Assembly: GCF_039634365.2 (NCBI RefSeq)
Contig: NZ_CP155079.2
Span: forward strand, 5,208,001 to 5,272,000
Direction: 5' to 3'
DNA: 64,000 nucleotides
Origin: Mucilaginibacter sp. PAMB04168
Lineage (GTDB): Bacteria > Bacteroidota > Bacteroidia > Sphingobacteriales > Sphingobacteriaceae
Shown: in pieces, positions 34,368-44,077 of the stretch
Layout: every line of letters starts with the position of its first letter
Position numbering within the stretch: the stretch's first letter is position 1
Notes under the pieces: generated by a model
Told to the model about the DNA's origin: nothing
The model's input: only the letters and a program-made list of their open reading frames with translations
Database searches by the model: none
Made by a program: the position numbers and the translations under genes

Positions 34368-35441
34368 TTAGGCCACAGTGCCTTCTTTCAGCTTTTCTGC
34401 GTTTTCGGCAAACTGCAATGACTCCATAATCTCCTGTAAATCACCGTTCATAACGTTTGGTAAATTATAAATGGTTAAACCAATGCGATGTTCGGTAACA
34501 CGGCCTTGCGGATAGTTATAGGTGCGTACTTTGGCCGAACGGTCGCCGGTTGACACCATAGTCTTACGTTTTTTAGACGTTACCTCTAAATGTTTCTGCA
34601 ATTCCATCTCGTAAATACGTGAGCGTAATACTTGTAATGCCTTATCGTAGTTCTTCAATTGCGATTTCTGGTCCTGGCACTGAGCCACAATACCGGTGGG
34701 CACGTGAGTTAAACGTACGGCCGAATAAGTAGTATTCACCGACTGACCGCCCGGCCCTGAAGCACAGAACAAATCCTTACGGATATCACTTACCTTTAAA
34801 TCAATATCAAACTCATCAGCCTCTGGTAGCACCACCACCGAAGCGGCCGATGTATGTACACGGCCTTGAGTTTCGGTATCAGGTACACGTTGTACCCGGT
34901 GCACGCCCGATTCGTACTTCAGCGTACCATAAGCATCCTCAGCGTTTACATTGAAGACAATCTCCTTGTAACCACCAGATGTGCCTTCAGTAAAATCTAC
35001 CAGCTCAGTCTTCCAGCCCATGCGTTCGCAATAGCGCATATACATGCGGTAAAGGTCGCCTGCAAATAAAGCGGCCTCATCGCCACCTGTACCGCCCCGT
35101 ATCTCTACAATGGCCGGACGCGCATCCTCAGGGTCTTTCGGGATCAGCATGAGCCTGATCTCCTCTTCCTTCTCATCGCGTTGCGCAATCAGTTCATCAA
35201 GCTCCATTTTGGCCATCTCCCTAAACTCCTCGTCTTTCTCGGTGGCCAAAATTTCCTTGTTGGTGTCAATATTGCTCATGATGTTTTTATAGATCTTGTA
35301 CTGATCCACCACAGCTGTTAAATCTTTGTATTCCTTATTCAGTTGAGCAAAGCGTTTCATGTCAGCCATGGCATCGGGGCTGCTCAATTCATTTTCAACG
35401 GTTTGCCAGCGGTCTCTGATCGCCTCTAATTTCTCTAACAT
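34368..35441 (-). CDS. prfA: Peptide chain release factor 1
   Basis: 357 residues, normal length. GGQ tripeptide in ASGPGGQSVNTTYS near residue 230 that triggers peptide release, and the RF1-type decoding segment around TETQGRVHTSAASV. The absence of an RF2-type SPF motif and of the RF2 frameshift site supports prfA. Recognises UAA and UAG. First clear core gene after the island. Confidence 0.93.
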   Translation of the reverse strand: MLEKLEAIRDRWQTVENELSSPDAMADMKRFAQLNKEYKDLTAVVDQYKIYKNIMSNIDTNKEILATEKDEEFREMAKMELDELIAQRDEKEEEIRLMLIPKDPEDARPAIVEIRGGTGGDEAALFAGDLYRMYMRYCERMGWKTELVDFTEGTSGGYKEIVFNVNAEDAYGTLKYESGVHRVQRVPDTETQGRVHTSAASVVVLPEADEFDIDLKVSDIRKDLFCASGPGGQSVNTTYSAVRLTHVPTGIVAQCQDQKSQLKNYDKALQVLRSRIYEMELQKHLEVTSKKRKTMVSTGDRSAKVRTYNYPQGRVTEHRIGLTIYNLPNVMNGDLQEIMESLQFAENAEKLKEGTVA

Positions 35442-35805
35442 GGTATTTTTCTTGAAAATCAGTTGCAGTGCCTCGTCGGTTCCGGTAGTCCCGCTTTACG
35501 CTGCAAGTTTTGCGCCGCTGCTATGTCCCGGTCCCGGCAAAAGCTTTACGCTGCAATCGGGTTTATTATACACAGGGCAGTGCAAAAAAGCTTACAAAGC
35601 TACGCAAAATCAGGCACATTAGTTAGCTGATGTACAGTATACCAGGTAAGTAAAAAGTAAAAATCGAGAGAGGATGCGGGTTGTACAGGTACGGAGATTA
35701 GAACGCTGCGGTGAAGGTGCAGGCGCAGTTGTGCATTGCAATAACCACAATCGCATGCTCGGCCTGCATTTGGCCCACCGCACATCTACTTTATCTTCAC
35801 TTACC
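35442..35805. other. Gap with dispersed short repeats
   Basis: 364 bases, no supported gene. GCTTTACGCTGCAA occurs at 35493-35506 and again at 35543-35556, and TATACACAGGGCAGT near 35567 recurs near 36769. These are short dispersed repeats, probably remnants of small non-coding elements. Confidence 0.5.
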
Positions 35806-36591
35806 TCAAGCCTGCGCTCCAACCCCTTGGCTAGCTGCTTCAATATTCTCAAAATATTCCAGGACCACTACACCATCGTACATCACAGCATAAGAGTTAT
35901 GGTGCATCCACTCGCCCAGGTTTACGTATTTGCTGGCGGCACTTAGCTCTGTCACCATGGGTATATGCCGATGGCCGAAAATAAAATAATCATAATGCGT
36001 AACTTTGAGCACCTCGCGGGCAAAGCTTACCAGCCATTCGTTCTCAAACAGCTTACGTTCCTGCCCGGCGGAATTGGCCAAACGGCTATGCCCAGACCAA
36101 TAGTTGGCCAAACCCACCCCCAGGTTAGGGTGCAAACGCTCAAAAAGCCACTGGCACAATCGGCTCCGGAAAACCTTTTTGAGCAGCTTATACTTGCCAT
36201 CGCCCGGCCCCAGGCCATCCCCGTGGTGCAGGTACAGCTTTTTACCCTGCCGCTCCAAGATCAGCTCATTGCTAACGATGGTTGCATTTAGTTCCTTCAC
36301 AAAGTAATCGAACATCCACATATCGTGGTTGCCTTTAAAAAGATAAAGTTTTACGCCGGCATCTGCCAGCTCAGCCAGTTTGCCCAAAAAACGGATGTAG
36401 CCGCGCGGAACCACTGTTTTGTACTCAAACCAAAAATCAAACACATCGCCTACCAAAAACAATTCATCGGCATCATGCATAATGCTGTCCAGCCAGCGCA
36501 CAAAACGGGCCTCCCGCTCGCGGCTGCTTTGGTAGCCAGATGCACCTAAATGAATATCAGAAGCAAAATAGATTTTATTGCGTATAGACAT
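35806..36591 (-). CDS. UDP-2,3-diacylglucosamine hydrolase (LpxH-like)
   Basis: 261 residues of the calcineurin-like family: SDIHLG near residue 11, GDVFDFWFEYK near 48, GNHDMWMFDYF near 87, LHHGDGLGPGD near 122 and FGHRHIP near 206. The GDVFDFWF and GDGLGPGD motifs are those of LpxH, which removes UMP from UDP-diacylglucosamine in lipid A synthesis at the inner membrane. A -7 box lies 7 nt upstream. Confidence 0.85.
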   Translation of the reverse strand: MSIRNKIYFASDIHLGASGYQSSREREARFVRWLDSIMHDADELFLVGDVFDFWFEYKTVVPRGYIRFLGKLAELADAGVKLYLFKGNHDMWMFDYFVKELNATIVSNELILERQGKKLYLHHGDGLGPGDGKYKLLKKVFRSRLCQWLFERLHPNLGVGLANYWSGHSRLANSAGQERKLFENEWLVSFAREVLKVTHYDYFIFGHRHIPMVTELSAASKYVNLGEWMHHNSYAVMYDGVVVLEYFENIEAASQGVGAQA

Positions 36592-36598
36592 GGGTGCT

Positions 36599-36606
36599 CA
36601 AAAATA
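36599..36606 (-). promoter_or_regulatory. -7 box TATTTTTG of the LpxH-like gene
   Basis: Exact TAnnTTTG on the minus strand, ending 7 nt before the ATG at 36591, so little or no leader is transcribed. Confidence 0.5.
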
Positions 36607-36831
36607 GGCTTTTAAGCTGAAAGGATGAAGAAGGAGGAAAATGTTGGAACAGGATTCGGCCGAGTTTTTGGTTTCGCCTAAGTTGTGACTACAAAAGTTA
36701 ATATAAGCATGGAGGAGAAACAGAGCATCTGAAGCAAGAGTAGCCGCCGGCAGGCGTGCTGAGGCTATACACAGGGCAGTAAATAACCAACAGCGGCACT
36801 TTAACCAGCGGCACTCGTTGTTATAGAATGT

Positions 36832-37074
36832 TTAGGCAACCACCTGGTTTGAAATTGGAAAAAAGTGGATGAGCTGCGCCTCATGCGGATTAACATCAGT
36901 TTGTGCCTGACTGCGCATGTGTAATTTCCTTTCAGCAATAACTTGTTTTAATAAGTTTATAGACTGAAGCAGCATCGCTTTTTCCATAGATCCTTTTGGA
37001 GCCTGTCGGTATCTGATCAATAGAGTATTTAAAGCCTGCTTGAGCTGGGCTGATTTGCTTAGGGGCGTATTCAT
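36832..37074 (-). CDS. Small hypothetical protein
   Basis: 80 residues from MNTPLSKSAQLKQALNTLL at 37074. Mostly helical (LLIRYRQAPKGSMEKAMLLQ), no known domain. The upstream extension to 37149 lacks coding character. Possibly a Sphingobacteriaceae-specific small protein; low information. Confidence 0.45.
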   Translation of the reverse strand: MNTPLSKSAQLKQALNTLLIRYRQAPKGSMEKAMLLQSINLLKQVIAERKLHMRSQAQTDVNPHEAQLIHFFPISNQVVA

Positions 37075-37212
37075 GCCCTTAAGATAAAAAGGAATTTTTT
37101 GTTTGTTTTGACACTTGGCGGTTTGTGTAGCAAAGTGTGAATTACCCACGCTGCATTTTAAGTGTCACTTCACATACTTTAACAAAATTGCGAAATAACG
37201 GTAAGTACTTAT

Positions 37213-38322
37213 TTACTCAAACGCCCACCAAACTGTACGCCTTGGTGCATTGCCTACAACAAATGGCTCACCTATAAGCGGAATAGATACGGGAATACTT
37301 AAGGTTACGGCAGCAGGCAGCAGCAAGTTTGCAGGTTCGTTCCAGGGGTGGGCGCTTTCGGCAAATTTGGCCCAATGTACAGGCTGTATCATGCGGGCCT
37401 GCAAATCGGCAGCGGCCTGGGCGGTTTGTGCAGGCAGCATGTGGTGATGAAGCCAGGCCTGGTTATACTGCCCGCATTCCATCAGAGCCAAATTAAAAGG
37501 ACCATACTGTTGTCCTATTTGTTTAAAATGAGTGCCGTAACCGCCATCGCCGCTGTAAAACAGGCGGTAGCCATTGGCCTGTATAACATATGATGCCCAA
37601 AGGGTTTTCTTTTCGGCAAAGGTGCGGTTACTACGGTGGCGCGCGGGTGTAGCCGTAATTTTCAGGCCGCTTGCCAGGGTGTACGACTGATTCCAATTCA
37701 ACTCCACAATGTTTTTACGATCAAATCCCCAGTATACCAAATGCGAACCTACACCCATAGGCACTACCGCTTTTTTTATGCGGCTTTTGAGCTTTTTAAT
37801 TGTGCGGTAATCCAGGTGATCGTAATGGTCGTGCGAGATGATGAGCACATCTATATCGGGCATATCATCGGCGCTGTAATGGGTAGTACCGTCAAAAGCT
37901 TTAACCATGCCCGGAATGGGACCGGCATGATCGTTAAAAACCGGATCGATCAAAATATTACCGCTTTGCGTTTTAATGAGTACCGACGAATGCCCAAACC
38001 AAACCACAGTGGGCTTAGCCGCCGTCAGATTCTTTAAATCGGTTTTAACCCAGGGCACCGGCCTTTGCGGCGTAACGCTTCGGGGCCGGTTAAATATGGC
38101 TTTTAAAGCCCGGCCAGGCTTTACCTTATGCTGACCGTTATCGACACTGTCTAAATTTTGGAACGTCCCGTTCTTATAGTTAGGCAACGCCTGTATACGT
38201 GCCAAATCGTCGCCCTGCGGATTTTTGCCTAACGATTTTACCAGGCCGCAACCCGCTGCCACCAGCAGCAGCAAAAGCACTGTAAGCGAATGGAACAGGT
38301 ATTTAGAGCGCAGGATTTTCAT
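37213..38322 (-). CDS. MBL-fold lipoprotein hydrolase, NAPE-PLD/UlaG-like
   Basis: 369 residues. Lipoprotein signal ending LLVAAGC; then a metallo-beta-lactamase fold with VVWFGHSSVLIKT near 105, IDPVFNDHAGP, ISHDHYDHLD near 160 (HxHxDH), ATPARHRSNR, YSGDGGYG and PVHWAKF near 316. The GHSSVLI/DPVFNDHAGP pattern is that of the NAPE-PLD-like branch. A hydrolase of the envelope; substrate unknown. Confidence 0.82.
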   Translation of the reverse strand: MKILRSKYLFHSLTVLLLLLVAAGCGLVKSLGKNPQGDDLARIQALPNYKNGTFQNLDSVDNGQHKVKPGRALKAIFNRPRSVTPQRPVPWVKTDLKNLTAAKPTVVWFGHSSVLIKTQSGNILIDPVFNDHAGPIPGMVKAFDGTTHYSADDMPDIDVLIISHDHYDHLDYRTIKKLKSRIKKAVVPMGVGSHLVYWGFDRKNIVELNWNQSYTLASGLKITATPARHRSNRTFAEKKTLWASYVIQANGYRLFYSGDGGYGTHFKQIGQQYGPFNLALMECGQYNQAWLHHHMLPAQTAQAAADLQARMIQPVHWAKFAESAHPWNEPANLLLPAAVTLSIPVSIPLIGEPFVVGNAPRRTVWWAFE

Positions 38323-38575
38323 ACAGACTTTATAAAGTAGCTATGCAACCAGAGCAACTTTGCATATAACGGTAAAACAAGCTAATGAATACAGTTTCGT
38401 TGTAAGAAAGGCAAAAGCATTTTTATTACACTCATCATCAAAAGCACTTTCCGGCGGCCGCTACAGGCAGCAAAAATCACTCAGCAGTACTGAACGGATT
38501 TAAATTATTGGGCGCATGCGTTAGCTACTATACGGCTTAATGCTTTACAGTTGTAGAGCTATACGCAATGGCAAC

Positions 38576-39025
38576 TTAGGCCGAGGCTACCAGCTTGCTG
38601 GTGCTTCTGTACAAATAAGTGCCGAAAATATGCCTGCGGGCAAATCTCCCAGGCGAATCGGCATTGATGAGCTTAATATATACCGCCTTGGGTACATCAA
38701 AGTACTCATACGTATTGCCATCGGTAAAGCTTACGGTAAGTATTTGTGATTTGTACTCAAAATCGGCCATTGCAGCGGTAGTGGTGGTAAGCGTATAATC
38801 GGCAAATGATTGGGCACGTGTTTCGGGCGCTATGCTCACTAAAAAGTGATAAGCTTCAATAATGCTCTTGCTTTTATCTTCGGCAGCCAGCTTACTTTCG
38901 TTACTATCCTGAAACTTATCGGGGTGCCAGGCTTTCATTAAGCCCCGGTAAACCGTTTTTAATTCCTGTAAATCGGCATCCTTAGTAACACCCAACAGCT
39001 TCCTGTAATCGACAATCTTTTTCAT
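38576..39025 (-). CDS. J-domain protein with C-terminal KTSC domain
   Basis: 149 residues. Residues 1-65 are a DnaJ J-domain with the HPD tripeptide in KAWHPDKF. The end, FEYKSQILTVSFTDGNTYEY through SPGRFARRHIFGTYLY, is a KTSC domain, which often occurs alone and is thought to contact nucleic acids or lysyl-tRNA synthetase-related proteins. No zinc finger or substrate domain of full DnaJ. It may send DnaK to a specific substrate. Confidence 0.82.
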   Translation of the reverse strand: MKKIVDYRKLLGVTKDADLQELKTVYRGLMKAWHPDKFQDSNESKLAAEDKSKSIIEAYHFLVSIAPETRAQSFADYTLTTTTAAMADFEYKSQILTVSFTDGNTYEYFDVPKAVYIKLINADSPGRFARRHIFGTYLYRSTSKLVASA

Positions 39026-39262
39026 ATCTTAATTATAACTTTATTGTCGTTGAAACGATGAGGTGTCTTTCCAAGAAAATAATTTGCGAAGGTACACTTT
39101 TTCTTATGGCTATACTTATACTTTGCTTACAGACGCTTTTAGCCTACTCCTTGCTTTATGCGAGCCCACGTATGTTTATGCGCTGAAGATTCTTCACATA
39201 TTTACCTTAGCCAAATAAATTCGATCTTTAAATCGAAAATTCAGCTTACCTGTTATCCAACC

Positions 39263-39556
39263 ATGAAAGATCGGGTTTCGGCTATTGGCCGGTATAAGCA
39301 ACTGTTAAATGAAACTCTGCCGGCAACGTTTACTGAGCCGGTACAGTATAACCATTGCTTCAACCGGATTGTGTTAGACTGGCTGTTTCAGGATGTATGG
39401 TACAATCATCTGGATAAATCAAAAACGGCTATTAGTCAGTTAAGCCAAACGCACTTGCAAAAAATGGTTGAGCGGATGGAGCAATGGCTAAAACAGCCTG
39501 AGTTGCTTTTAAGCGATAATCAGCAGTCGTTAAAATGGCGAAGAAAGCAGAAGTAA
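39263..39556 (+). CDS. Small hypothetical protein
   Basis: 97 residues from MKDRVSAIGRYKQLLNETLP at 39263. Helical, rich in aromatic residues (NRIVLDWLFQDVWYNH), no domain recognised. It may be a Bacteroidota orphan family; adjacent genes give no hint. Confidence 0.5.
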   Translation: MKDRVSAIGRYKQLLNETLPATFTEPVQYNHCFNRIVLDWLFQDVWYNHLDKSKTAISQLSQTHLQKMVERMEQWLKQPELLLSDNQQSLKWRRKQK

Positions 39557-39649
39557 TATACATTTTCTACTGCTTAATGCAAAGTCCATTATTTTCGGAC
39601 GGGTTATTTATGCTCTTAACCGAACACTAAAAACATTTTGGTGTTATGG

Positions 39650-40546
39650 ATGAATAATATGCTTATCAAGAAAAGAATTTCGATTTTTTATTTTATCCGC
39701 ACCATCAAATGGGATGTACTGGCCATTGCGGCGTATGCTATGCTGGCTGGTACGTTTGACCACTACGGCATCCTAAGCCAGGTTTCTATACCGTTGGCGG
39801 TTACTGCGTTCAGTGGTACTGTTTTATCGCTATTACTGGCATTCCGAACTTCACAATCATACGAACGCTGGTGGGAGGCCCGGGTAGTGTGGGGTGCTAT
39901 TGTGAACGACAGCAGGACGCTGGTGCGCCAGGTTAAACAATTTATGCCCAAAACGGAACAGGGTTTGGCCGTTGCAAAAGACTTTGCCGCACGGCAAGGC
40001 GTTTGGTGCTTTGCACTTTCAGAATCACTTCGAAAAGTAGAACATAGCAACAAGGTAAGCACCTATTTCAGCAATATCGGTGCTAATAGCGCCAACAAAG
40101 CTAACCTCATTTTAGACCAACATGCAGATGCACTTGCTGCAGCAAGCGAGCAGTTTAACATCAATGCTAATAAGCAGGTACAAATAGACGCTACGCTGGC
40201 CAGGCTTTGCGACTCGATGGGAAAATGTGAACGGATTAAAAACACCGTTTTCCCGAGAGCTTATAGTGTGCTGATCCACTTTCTGATCTATGTACTCATG
40301 ACCATGCTGCCGTTTGGCCTGGAGGATCAAAGTAAACTGGTAGAAGTATCGCTCACGATTATCGTCCCCGTATTATTCATTGCTATAGAACAAACAGCTA
40401 TTTTAATGCAGGACCCATTTGAGAACCGGCCAACCGATACGCCAATGACGGCTTTATCCATGTCGATAGAAAACACGCTAATGGAGATGGTTGGCGAACC
40501 GCCGGTATATAAAATTGAACCGCCTGCATCTTATTATATCATGTAA
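39650..40546 (+). CDS. Bestrophin-like anion channel
   Basis: 298 residues from the ATG at 39650 (TTG 39638 is in frame). Signature LAFRTSQSYERWWEARVVWG near residue 65 and several membrane helices, as in bacterial bestrophins (UPF0187), which conduct ions across the inner membrane. Followed by a terminator. Good match in length and motif. Confidence 0.85.
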   Translation: MNNMLIKKRISIFYFIRTIKWDVLAIAAYAMLAGTFDHYGILSQVSIPLAVTAFSGTVLSLLLAFRTSQSYERWWEARVVWGAIVNDSRTLVRQVKQFMPKTEQGLAVAKDFAARQGVWCFALSESLRKVEHSNKVSTYFSNIGANSANKANLILDQHADALAAASEQFNINANKQVQIDATLARLCDSMGKCERIKNTVFPRAYSVLIHFLIYVLMTMLPFGLEDQSKLVEVSLTIIVPVLFIAIEQTAILMQDPFENRPTDTPMTALSMSIENTLMEMVGEPPVYKIEPPASYYIM

Positions 40547-40572
40547 CAATAAAAAGCATCAGGCAAGTACAA

Positions 40573-40609
40573 AAACAAAAGGCCGAAGATTTCGTCTTCA
40601 GCCTTTTTT
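40573..40609. terminator. Bidirectional terminator
   Basis: GGCCGAAGA (40581-40589) pairs with TCTTCAGCC (40595-40603) with T-runs on both sides; it ends the bestrophin gene on plus and the cold-shock gene on minus. Confidence 0.75.
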
Positions 40610-40655
40610 ATTGCAGTAATTTAAATACACAAGCTTAAAAGCCGGTGTTCTGAAA

Positions 40656-41108
40656 TTATTTGGCAATTTTTACTTTGATGGCGTTGGGGCCTTTTTGTCC
40701 CTGTTCAACTTCGAAAGTAACTTTGTTGCCTTCTTTGATCTGCTCCATAATGCCATTAATGTGCACAAATACGCTTTCCTGAGTTTGCAGGTCACGTATA
40801 AAGCCGTAGCCCTTCGATTCATTGAAGAACGATACGGTTCCGGTTCTAACCACCTCGTATTCGATCTCTTCCTGCTTAGGCGTACCAATCTGTATATCTT
40901 CTACCAGTATCTTTTTACGTTTACCGGGCTCTTGCGGCATAGATGTTATGTTGCCATTCTCGTCAACATAAGCCATCATGTCTTCCAAACCTTTTCCCTT
41001 TACAGCATTAGCTTTCCGGTCTTCGGCTTTTTCTTTTTTGTCTAACTGTTTGCGGGCTTTTTTCTTTTCCCGTTCTTTTTTACTGAATGTTTCTGTGGAT
41101 TTACCCAT
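40656..41108 (-). CDS. Cold-shock domain protein with charged N-terminus
   Basis: 150 residues. The last ~65 form a cold-shock domain: GTVSFFNESKGYGFI and SVFVHI contain the RNP1 and RNP2 motifs. The first ~85 residues are very basic and acidic (EREKKKARKQLDKKEKAEDR), probably disordered. Binds single-stranded RNA or DNA. Longer than CspA; seen in Bacteroidota. Confidence 0.85.
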   Translation of the reverse strand: MGKSTETFSKKEREKKKARKQLDKKEKAEDRKANAVKGKGLEDMMAYVDENGNITSMPQEPGKRKKILVEDIQIGTPKQEEIEYEVVRTGTVSFFNESKGYGFIRDLQTQESVFVHINGIMEQIKEGNKVTFEVEQGQKGPNAIKVKIAK

Positions 41109-41215
41109 ATTTTAATTTAAGTGTAACTTAGAACTTCTATTTTTCCGAAGTTCTGATTAATATTTAAGCTGCTATAACCGGCTTGTTGAGGGCCAACTTT
41201 GCAAGGAAAAATTTT

Positions 41216-41250
41216 TACAAAAAAAGCATCTTCCTATAGTGGAAGATGCC
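41216..41250 (-). terminator. Terminator of the CspA-like gene
   Basis: GCATCTTCC (41226-41234) and GGAAGATGC (41241-41249) pair; a long T-run follows on the minus strand. Confidence 0.8.
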
Positions 41251-41270
41251 TCACAATAATTTATAGTGTG

Positions 41271-41462
41271 TTAAGCTACTTTTACATTTACTGCGTTTGG
41301 TCCTTTACGGCCTTCTTCCACATCATAACTAACAACAGTATTCTCACGAATATTGTCAATCAGACCTGATGAATGAACAAAGATTTCGCTTCCACCATCA
41401 TTAGGTGTGATAAATCCGAAACCTTTTGTTTCATTAAAAAATTTTACTGTTCCTTGTTGCAT
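41271..41462 (-). CDS. CspA-like cold-shock protein
   Basis: 63 residues, full CspA fold: GTVKFFNETKGFGFITPNDG with RNP1 and EIFVHSSGL with RNP2. An RNA chaperone. The upstream gap with no TAnnTTTG but a long leader fits the cold-regulated mRNA leaders of this family, though this cannot be shown here. Followed by a strong terminator. Confidence 0.9.
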   Translation of the reverse strand: MQQGTVKFFNETKGFGFITPNDGGSEIFVHSSGLIDNIRENTVVSYDVEEGRKGPNAVNVKVA

Positions 41463-41586
41463 TATATTGCTTTTAATAAGTCTACAAGGTACGAATAAAT
41501 ATCCGTATAAATTTCCTTTTGGTGAAAATAATTAATATTTATTTAACCCTGCAGTGATTCTAGCTGTTTATGTGCTATAAACCGGG

Positions 41587-42060
41587 TTATTGAACAAATT
41601 CAATTTCCACACGTCTGTTTTGCTGCCGACCTAATTTGGTTTTGTTAGAAGCAATGGGCTTGGTATCGCCAAATTCGGTTGAAGCAATGCGCGATGAATC
41701 GGCACCTTTACTAACCATGTACTCTTTAACCGTGTTAGCCCGCGCTTGTGACAGTTTCCAATTATACACATAACCGCCTTTGTTATCAGCATGTCCGCTT
41801 AGTTTAACCGCTGCATTATTGTCGGCCATTAATTTTACCACTTTATCCAATCGTGCGTATGTTTCCGCACTAATAGCAGAACGATCAAACCCGAACTGGA
41901 CATTCTTAATCTTTACGCTTCTGAGGTCGATTTTAGTAGCCGGCGACTTGGCTTCACTTTTTTTATTTTTGGAAGGTTCGGTTGCTTTTGCTACGGCAGG
42001 CAACATCATAGCCACCATGGCAAGCGCTAAAATAACTGACTTTAAATAATTGGTTTTCAT
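41587..42060 (-). CDS. OmpA-family protein
   Basis: 157 residues from MKTNYLKSVILALAMVAMML at 42060. Signal peptide, a short Lys/Ser linker, then an OmpA C-terminal domain: VQFGFDRSAISAETYARLDK, LSGHADNKG, LSQARANTVKEYMVSKG and GRQQNRRVEIEF. It binds peptidoglycan in the periplasm. No beta-barrel, so it is a free OmpA domain. Confidence 0.85.
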   Translation of the reverse strand: MKTNYLKSVILALAMVAMMLPAVAKATEPSKNKKSEAKSPATKIDLRSVKIKNVQFGFDRSAISAETYARLDKVVKLMADNNAAVKLSGHADNKGGYVYNWKLSQARANTVKEYMVSKGADSSRIASTEFGDTKPIASNKTKLGRQQNRRVEIEFVQ

Positions 42061-42262
42061 AATTCTATAATTTGGTAAATAAATTAGCCGGTAAGTCATC
42101 CGCACTGCTTAAAGGCATGCGGCATAACGGCTTTTTAATAATTGCTTACTGAGTTTATATTTAAATAATAGGCCGGCAGGTATTTGGTTTTATTGATGCC
42201 TTTTATAGAGTATTAATTCTGGCAAAATTGGTATTTGCACAGCGTATCGGCTATTTATACTA

Positions 42263-44077
42263 TTAATGCGCAGCGTGTTTGGCTACAATTGCCGGGCTAT
42301 TAATTTGTCCTGCTTGCCACAACTCATTAAGCCGTACAAGCTGTGCCTTGTCAGTAATTTTATAGGTTACCAGGTAAAACGTAATATCGGTACGGCTAAT
42401 CATGGGGTGTGCGTAATCTTCGAGTAACGGGCCGCTTACAACAATATAATCAAACTGCTTGTGTAACTGGTTTATAAGCTGGTTAAACTTCCTATCTGGC
42501 ATTGCTTTTTGTATCGGGTCGGCCTCTGCCGATAAGTTTGGCGAAATATCTAATAACCCCAGCATAGATACCATCTCTGCCTTGTGCTGGTTTTTAGCAA
42601 CGCCCGACCCGATAAAGTAAAGACTATCGGCCCCCTGAACAGGTACGATCAGGTCATCGATAGTAACTATATCTGCGTTCAGGTACTCATATAATCCCTT
42701 GTTGTACGGAAGGCCCAACTCATCATATGATAATGAATCGGGCATATCATTATCAACTAAAACGGTACTTTTGCCGGTATGAGCAAGCGCTTGTGCCAGT
42801 TGCAACGCCAGTTGCCTCGCGCCTTCCTCGTCGGTATTTGCCGTAACCCAAATTGTTTGATGATGGCTGTGAACATTGAATATATAAGAGGCCAATGCAT
42901 TAACAGAAATGTCGGCGCCCGGTTCACCTTCATTTTGCTGAGGCTCAAGTTCTGTAACAACCGGAATTTTAGTTGTCCGTTTTATATCTGCAACGCTGTG
43001 AATCTTTCTATTCAGCATTTGTAAAATATAAACAGCTAAAACCGAAAATAATATCCCTGCTAAAACTGCGGCTATATAAAATAACGGCGATTGCGCGTGC
43101 ATTGCCCGGCTTTTAAAAGAAGTAACCGCTATAGCCGAACTTGCCGGCGCCGGCCTGCCTATTGCAGATTGTTTTAAAGCGGTTAGCGAATCAATAGCGG
43201 CTGAAATATGGGCTGACTGCAAACGATATTGCTGTAACGAAGCAGCAGTATCAGTACCCGGGTTTAGTTGCTTTTGGAGGTACGCTCTTTGAACAACAAC
43301 CTGGCGTTTAATCTGCTCCTGCAAAAAATTAATCTGCTGGTTAAACCTCACCGTATTGGGGTCGTTTAAGCTTTTGGCGCCCAAATAGCTTTGTTTTTGC
43401 AACTGTAACTCATTAAACTTATTGATAGACTTAAGCAAGTCATCGTCGGGTGGTATAAAGCTGTCGGGTATAACCACAAAACTACTAATGGGCTTACTAA
43501 CGTAATTTACCACTACGTCTAATATCCTCGACTGCTTTACAAACTTTTCTTTCAAAACAGCACGTTCAGCCGGGTTGGCGGCGGCTTGCAAAGCCCCTAA
43601 CCGTATCTTTTCATTTAAAGTGCTCAGCTCGTCTTTTAAAGCGGCTACACTATCATTAAACCGGCGGGTGTTAACTTGCTTGCCAACATGGTTTAAAGCT
43701 TTATATCGGTAACTATCCGTTAACGCTGTTATAGCCGCCTCGGCTTTGTAAGCGCTTTCGCCGGTTGCCGTTACAGTTAAGGTGTTTGGTCGGCCTGCCG
43801 GTTTTACAGCGGTAAGGTTATAGTCGGCCGTCAACTCATTATAAACCTCTTTAAAAAGCTGTTGTTGGGTGGCAGCGTCCCGCGCCGGCTCAAACCGTAC
43901 ACTTGCGCTTGCCTCATAGTGCGATATCCTGTTGCTTTGATAAAGGTATGCGCCAGCCAGCATACTGGTTATAATAACTATAAAGAAGTATTTATACGTA
44001 CTTAAATAGCTTTTTATCATCAACCAATAATGCAGCAGCCCGCTCCCAAGCGCTGGCCATAAGTCACTCTTGTACAT
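42263..44077 (-). CDS. Wzc/BY-kinase-like protein with degraded P-loop
   Basis: 604 residues: an N-terminal membrane helix near residue 35, a ~250-residue periplasmic coiled coil with a proline-rich end, a second membrane helix near 345 and a cytoplasmic nucleotide-binding fold. In that last domain, the place of Walker A is IWVTANTDEEGARQLALQ, with no GKS/T; Walker A' (TVLVDNDMPDS) is present, but the C-terminal tail has no Tyr cluster. Probably a polysaccharide chain-length regulator with no kinase activity. Start ATG at 44077. Confidence 0.75.
   Translation of the reverse strand: MYKSDLWPALGSGLLHYWLMIKSYLSTYKYFFIVIITSMLAGAYLYQSNRISHYEASASVRFEPARDAATQQQLFKEVYNELTADYNLTAVKPAGRPNTLTVTATGESAYKAEAAITALTDSYRYKALNHVGKQVNTRRFNDSVAALKDELSTLNEKIRLGALQAAANPAERAVLKEKFVKQSRILDVVVNYVSKPISSFVVIPDSFIPPDDDLLKSINKFNELQLQKQSYLGAKSLNDPNTVRFNQQINFLQEQIKRQVVVQRAYLQKQLNPGTDTAASLQQYRLQSAHISAAIDSLTALKQSAIGRPAPASSAIAVTSFKSRAMHAQSPLFYIAAVLAGILFSVLAVYILQMLNRKIHSVADIKRTTKIPVVTELEPQQNEGEPGADISVNALASYIFNVHSHHQTIWVTANTDEEGARQLALQLAQALAHTGKSTVLVDNDMPDSLSYDELGLPYNKGLYEYLNADIVTIDDLIVPVQGADSLYFIGSGVAKNQHKAEMVSMLGLLDISPNLSAEADPIQKAMPDRKFNQLINQLHKQFDYIVVSGPLLEDYAHPMISRTDITFYLVTYKITDKAQLVRLNELWQAGQINSPAIVAKHAAH

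Noticed and set aside
34368..35441. Release factor 2 (prfB)
   Set aside because: No SPF motif and no internal frameshift; TETQGRVHTSA fits RF1.
35674..35946. 90-codon plus-strand ORF
   Set aside because: It overlaps the LpxH-like gene on the other strand and the repeats beside it; no start signal.
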